Shown here in pieces: positions 60,993-64,000 of a stretch of DNA of 64,000 nt (position 1 is the stretch's first letter; the number at the start of each line of letters is the position of its first letter). The DNA is from Proteiniphilum sp. (GTDB lineage: Bacteria; Bacteroidota; Bacteroidia; Bacteroidales; Dysgonomonadaceae). The position numbers and the translations under genes were made by a program. Location of the stretch: NCBI GenBank assembly GCA_016839025.1, contig JADLKK010000001.1, positions 20,284-84,283 on the forward strand, read 5' to 3'. Below the pieces are notes generated by a model. It saw nothing but the letters and a program-made list of their open reading frames with translations. It had not been told where the DNA came from and did not search any database.

Positions 60993-62522
60993 TTACAATT
61001 CACAATAAACACCATCCTCTGCCAGATTTTTGCAGGGGTAGCGCCAGGTATTCTCTTTACCCTCGATCAGGTCATCGGCCACATCGGGTCCCCATGATCC
61101 GGCAGGATAACCGTGAAGCGGCGCATCCTCATCATTTTCCCAATAATCGAGCACTGGCTGTACAAACCTCCAGGTTTCCTTAGCTGCTTCGCTGCTCATA
61201 TACAGCGTGTTGTCTCCCGTCATGCAATCCAGTATCAACCGTTCATAGGCACTGGGTATGTAATGATCGTTCAGCTCGGAGTAGTGAAAATCCATATTGA
61301 CCGATTTCACCTCAAAGCCCCTGCCCGGAACCTTCATTCCCGTCTTGAGCAGGATGCCCTCATCCGGCTGGATGCGCAGAATGAGCTGATTATCAGCGTG
61401 AGGTTCGTTTCCGGATGACTTAAATAGTTTTTGGGGTGAGGGCCTGAAATGGATCACCACCTCTGTCACACTGGTGGGTAATCTTTTTCCGCTGCGAATA
61501 TAGAATGGAACACCCTGCCAACGCCAGTTGTCCACGAAGATTTTCATAGCGGCATAGGTTTCGGTTCGGGAGCTACCCCCCACGTTTTTCTCTTCCCGAT
61601 AGCCTTTGTAATGTTTCCCCCGTACCGTGGCCTCCGTATATTGTCCCCTGATCACATTCATCTTCAGATCCTCTCTGCTAAAAGGACGCAATGAGCGGAA
61701 TACCTTCAGTTTCTCAAAGCGGATATCTTCCGGTGTAATCTTGGCTGGGGGCTCCATGGCTATCAGTGACAACACCTGCAACAGATGGTTTTGTATCATA
61801 TCACGCAATGCACCTGAATGATCATAGTATCCTCCACGCTCTTCCACTCCCAGGCTCTCTGCAGCGGTGATCTCCACATGCTGGATGTAGTTGCGGTTCC
61901 ATAGCGGCTCATAGATACCGTTTGCGAAGCGCGTCACCATCAGGTTTTGTACCGTCTCCTTGCCCAGGTAATGATCGATGCGATAGATCTGATCCTCTTC
62001 AAAAAACTCCAGCAACTCATCGTTCAGGTTGATGGCAGATGCCAGGTCATGTCCAAACGGCTTTTCGATGATGATCCTGCGGAATCCTTTTTGTTGTAAC
62101 GTCAGACCCTGACCGTAAAGATATTTCGGTATTATGGTGTAGAGTGTGGGCGGCGTGGAGAGGTAAAATATGTAGTTGTGCCTGAGGTTATATTGTCTGT
62201 TCAGCATGTTCAGTTTTTCTTTTACCTCCTTGTACTCTTCTCCTTTACCAGTATCAATGCTGAGGTAATAAAGTCTGGAAAGAAAAATATCTACTTGTTC
62301 CATCTCTGCATTTCTGTAATGGGCAAAATGCAGGATTCCCTCTTTCATCTTTTTACGGAACTGTTTGTCGGTGAAGGGTGAACGGCTAATCCCCAGCACA
62401 ACATATCCCTCCGGAAGGGATTGGTTCATAAATAGGTCGAAAACGGCCGGGATCAGTTTTCTGTATGTGAGATCGCCTGAGGCACCGAAGATGACCAGTG
62501 CCTGGTTGTCTGTTTTGTTCAT
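60993..62522 (-). CDS. zwf: Glucose-6-phosphate dehydrogenase
   Basis: First step of the oxidative pentose phosphate pathway, making NADPH. The 509-aa protein starts at MNKTDNQALVIFGASGDLTY, with the nucleotide-binding GASGDLTYRKL. The active-site RIDHYLGKE (about residue 185) and the conserved EKPFGHDL follow, then a normal C-terminus. A 29-codon upstream in-frame extension is not conserved-looking. It precedes pgl by about 106 bases; gnd, often beside these genes in Bacteroidetes, is not in the window. Confidence 0.96.
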   Translation of the reverse strand: MNKTDNQALVIFGASGDLTYRKLIPAVFDLFMNQSLPEGYVVLGISRSPFTDKQFRKKMKEGILHFAHYRNAEMEQVDIFLSRLYYLSIDTGKGEEYKEVKEKLNMLNRQYNLRHNYIFYLSTPPTLYTIIPKYLYGQGLTLQQKGFRRIIIEKPFGHDLASAINLNDELLEFFEEDQIYRIDHYLGKETVQNLMVTRFANGIYEPLWNRNYIQHVEITAAESLGVEERGGYYDHSGALRDMIQNHLLQVLSLIAMEPPAKITPEDIRFEKLKVFRSLRPFSREDLKMNVIRGQYTEATVRGKHYKGYREEKNVGGSSRTETYAAMKIFVDNWRWQGVPFYIRSGKRLPTSVTEVVIHFRPSPQKLFKSSGNEPHADNQLILRIQPDEGILLKTGMKVPGRGFEVKSVNMDFHYSELNDHYIPSAYERLILDCMTGDNTLYMSSEAAKETWRFVQPVLDYWENDEDAPLHGYPAGSWGPDVADDLIEGKENTWRYPCKNLAEDGVYCEL

Positions 62523-62632
62523 TTCTTCGAGCGGATTGAATTTACTGGTAAACAAATCTGGCGATAAAAAGTTGAACCTGCCAGGAGGAATGAAAAAAAC
62601 GACTGGCAATAGAAAGGAATCATCACCAGCTG

Positions 62633-62663
62633 TTTGATAAGTAGATATTTTGTTGTATCTTTG
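62633..62663 (+). promoter_or_regulatory. Promoter of the rpsF-rpsR-rplI operon
   Basis: TTTG (62633-62636), a 19-base spacer and TATCTTTG (62656-62663), an exact -33/-7 pair. The 5' leader is about 45 bases; an S6:S18 leader motif could not be verified by eye. Confidence 0.78.
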
Positions 62664-62714
62664 CCGCTCAAAAAAAATAGTGCTATCTTTTAACGAATTA
62701 ATTATTAACTAGGT

Positions 62715-63101
62715 ATGAACAATTACGAAACCGTTTTCATTTTGACTCCCGTTTTGTCTGATCAGATGAAGGAAGCGGTTGAAAAATTCAAAAACCTCCT
62801 GACGGATCAAGGAGCTGAGATTGTAAATGAAGAAGACTGGGGGCTGCGCAAGCTGGCTTATCCCATTGACAAGAAAACCACAGGTTTCTATACCTTCCTG
62901 GAATTCAATGCCGAGCCTGCCGTGATCGACAAGCTGGAGATCAACTTCCGTCGTGACGAACGAGTGATCCGCTTTTTGACCGTGAAGCAGGATAAGTTCG
63001 CGCTGGAATATGCCGAGAAGAGAAGAAACAACAAGGGTGGTAAAAAGCAGGAAGCACGTGGTGCCAAGGCCGAAGTAGAATCAAAAGAAAAGGAGAATTA
63101 A
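62715..63101 (+). CDS. rpsF: 30S ribosomal protein S6
   Basis: The 128-aa protein has the S6 fold: [40 protein letters not shown] and [18 protein letters not shown] lysine/alanine/glutamate-rich tail makes it longer than the E. coli protein. First gene of the S6-S18-L9 operon, 3 bases before rpsR. Confidence 0.97.
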   Translation: MNNYETVFILTPVLSDQMKEAVEKFKNLLTDQGAEIVNEEDWGLRKLAYPIDKKTTGFYTFLEFNAEPAVIDKLEINFRRDERVIRFLTVKQDKFALEYAEKRRNNKGGKKQEARGAKAEVESKEKEN

Positions 63102-63104
63102 ACA

Positions 63105-63371
63105 ATGGCAAAACAATCGGAAATCAGATATTTGACTCCCCTGTCGGTGGATGTGAAAAAAAAGAAGTATTGCCGTTTCAAAAAAAACGGTATCAAGTAC
63201 ATTGATTACAAGGATCCTGAATTCCTGAAAAAGTTCCTCAACGAACAGGGAAAGATTCTGCCGAGAAGAATCACCGGCACATCACTGAAATTTCAGCGTC
63301 GTATTGCACAGGCAGTCAAACGAGCACGTCATATTGCCTTGCTTCCCTATGTAACCGATTTAATGAAATAA
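63105..63371 (+). CDS. rpsR: 30S ribosomal protein S18
   Basis: The 88-aa basic protein has the family core [19 protein letters not shown] and [20 protein letters not shown], ending [18 protein letters not shown]. It binds 16S rRNA together with S6. It lies between rpsF and rplI with 3- and 15-base gaps. Confidence 0.97.
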   Translation: MAKQSEIRYLTPLSVDVKKKKYCRFKKNGIKYIDYKDPEFLKKFLNEQGKILPRRITGTSLKFQRRIAQAVKRARHIALLPYVTDLMK

Positions 63372-63386
63372 GAAGGAGGAAGAGAT

Positions 63387-63830
63387 ATGGAAGTAATATT
63401 GAAAGAAGATATACTGACTCTGGGCTACAAGGATGAGGTAGTCAACGTGAAAAAAGGATATGCCCGCAACTACCTGATTCCTCAGGGAAAAGCGGTGATT
63501 GCCAGTGAGTCGGCAAAGAAAGTGTTGGCTGAAAATCAGAGGCAGCGCGCCCACAAGCTGGCACAGATCAAAGCCGATGCTGAGGCATTGGCCGCCAGGA
63601 TGGAAGGCGTAAACCTCACCATCGGAGCCAAGACCAGCTCTACAGGCACCATTTTTGGTTCGGTGACCACTATCCAGATTGCGGAAGCACTCAAGGAGAA
63701 AGGTTTTGAAGTCGATCGAAAATTGATTCTGATCAAAGATCAGGTGAAAGAGGTCGGTGCCTACAATGCCGTGGTCAAGCTGCACAAGGAGGTGTTGGTA
63801 GAGGTGCCTTTCGAAGTGGTTGCAGAATAA
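63387..63830 (+). CDS. rplI: 50S ribosomal protein L9
   Basis: The 147-aa protein has the L9 N-terminal domain MEVILKEDILTLGYKDEVVN followed by VKKGYARNYLIPQGKAV (the family signature). A long connecting helix (about 42-75) and a C-terminal RNA-binding domain with GTIFGSVTTIQIAEALKE complete it. A GGAGG-like segment precedes the start (aaggaggaagagat). Last gene of the operon, followed by a terminator. Confidence 0.97.
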   Translation: MEVILKEDILTLGYKDEVVNVKKGYARNYLIPQGKAVIASESAKKVLAENQRQRAHKLAQIKADAEALAARMEGVNLTIGAKTSSTGTIFGSVTTIQIAEALKEKGFEVDRKLILIKDQVKEVGAYNAVVKLHKEVLVEVPFEVVAE

Positions 63831-63852
63831 TCATTGTGAGATAGATGAAAGG

Positions 63853-63879
63853 CCCCGGAATTATATTCCGGGGTTTTTT
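63853..63879 (+). terminator. Terminator of the rpsF operon
   Basis: 9-bp stem ccccggaat (63853-63861)/attccgggg (63865-63873) with a 3-nt loop and six T residues. Confidence 0.93.
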
Positions 63880-63880
63880 G

Positions 63881-64000
63881 TTATGCCTGCTTCAGCTCCA
63901 GTTCGATCTGTACGAGTAGTGCTGTGACACGGGTTCTTTATTCATGGTACCATCGAACGATATCACCCTGTTTTCAATACCTGACAATCCCATTCCAGCC
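63881..64000 (-). pseudogene. 3' end of a histidine-kinase-like gene, apparently frameshifted (partial at window edge)
   Basis: Reading the minus strand from the right edge, one frame gives AGMGLSGIENRVISFDGTMN. This is the G2-box end of a histidine kinase ATPase domain (GxGLxxIxxRv..lgG.l). That frame then drifts into unrelated text and stops at TGA (plus 63892-63894). The expected C-terminal strand, RTRVTALLVQIELELKQA with TAA at 63881-63883, is found in another frame. A small deletion or frameshift between about 63910 and 63940 would explain both halves. Only about 38 codons are inside the window, so a sequencing error cannot be excluded. Confidence 0.5.

Noticed and set aside
62664..62714. 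S6:S18-binding leader motif before rpsF
   Set aside because: The leader is short and AT-rich and the expected structure with its conserved CCG bulge could not be demonstrated by eye.

Overview
The window is a stretch of a Bacteroidetes chromosome, most like the Porphyromonadaceae/Dysgonomonadaceae group (Proteiniphilum, Petrimonas and relatives). The group is inferred from gene content: type III glutamine synthetase, NigD-like lipoprotein, DUF6132 protein, gamma-type LptB, UPF0316, many small outer-membrane barrels. It is also inferred from promoters, since at least fifteen intergenic regions carry the Bacteroidetes -7 element TAnnTTTG, several with a TTG/TTTG element 19-20 bases upstream. 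No insertion sequence, prophage, rRNA operon or CRISPR array was seen. The genus is an inference.

Layout. 1-2662: 3' part of enolase, tRNA-Leu(CAA) and a mannose-1-phosphate guanylyltransferase. 2699-12811 (minus): a nitrogen-assimilation block of glnN (type III GS), gltB, gltD and asnB. 13152-18247: a nitrite-ammonification block, nrfH-nrfA-resB-ccsA, divergent from a Crp/Fnr regulator. 18310-20811: a SMUG2-like uracil-DNA glycosylase, an AT-rich AbiE type IV toxin-antitoxin pair with a striking palindromic promoter, and tRNA-Phe(GAA). 20889-25588 (minus): sppA-lpxK-punA-thiL. 25841-28461: ECF sigma factor, membrane-anchored barrel protein and NigD-like lipoprotein. 28593-35981: YIP1 protein, smpB, nucleoside-gate membrane protein, metH, ltaE and a UPF0316 protein.

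35983-40577 (minus): mazG, dsbD and a monofunctional catalase. 40827-46903: dnaB, a secreted four-LysM/periplasmic-binding-fold protein with a barrel partner, and a compact thiol-redox cassette (ArsR, DUF6132, lipoprotein thioredoxin, DUF302). 47234-54654: a metallophosphatase cut short by an in-frame stop, a secreted GH2 beta-galactosidase, a U32 peptidase-family protein and an outer-membrane protein/lipoprotein pair of unknown role. 54910-64000: PEGA lipoprotein, gamma-carbonic-anhydrase-like protein, aminopeptidase P, folB, lptB-ruvX-def, pgl and zwf, the rpsF-rpsR-rplI operon, and the 3' end of a histidine-kinase gene that appears frameshifted.

Most of the window is core metabolism. The items most worth a second look are: the AbiE promoter lying inside a 54-base near-perfect palindrome; degenerate period-7 repeat arrays that begin at or beside the upstream gene's stop codon at five same-strand gene junctions; the mirrored -7-like elements in the nrfH/regulator divergent region; the nonsense codon in the metallophosphatase; the ArsR-DUF6132-thioredoxin-DUF302 cassette; and the odd topology of the sigma-factor partner protein.
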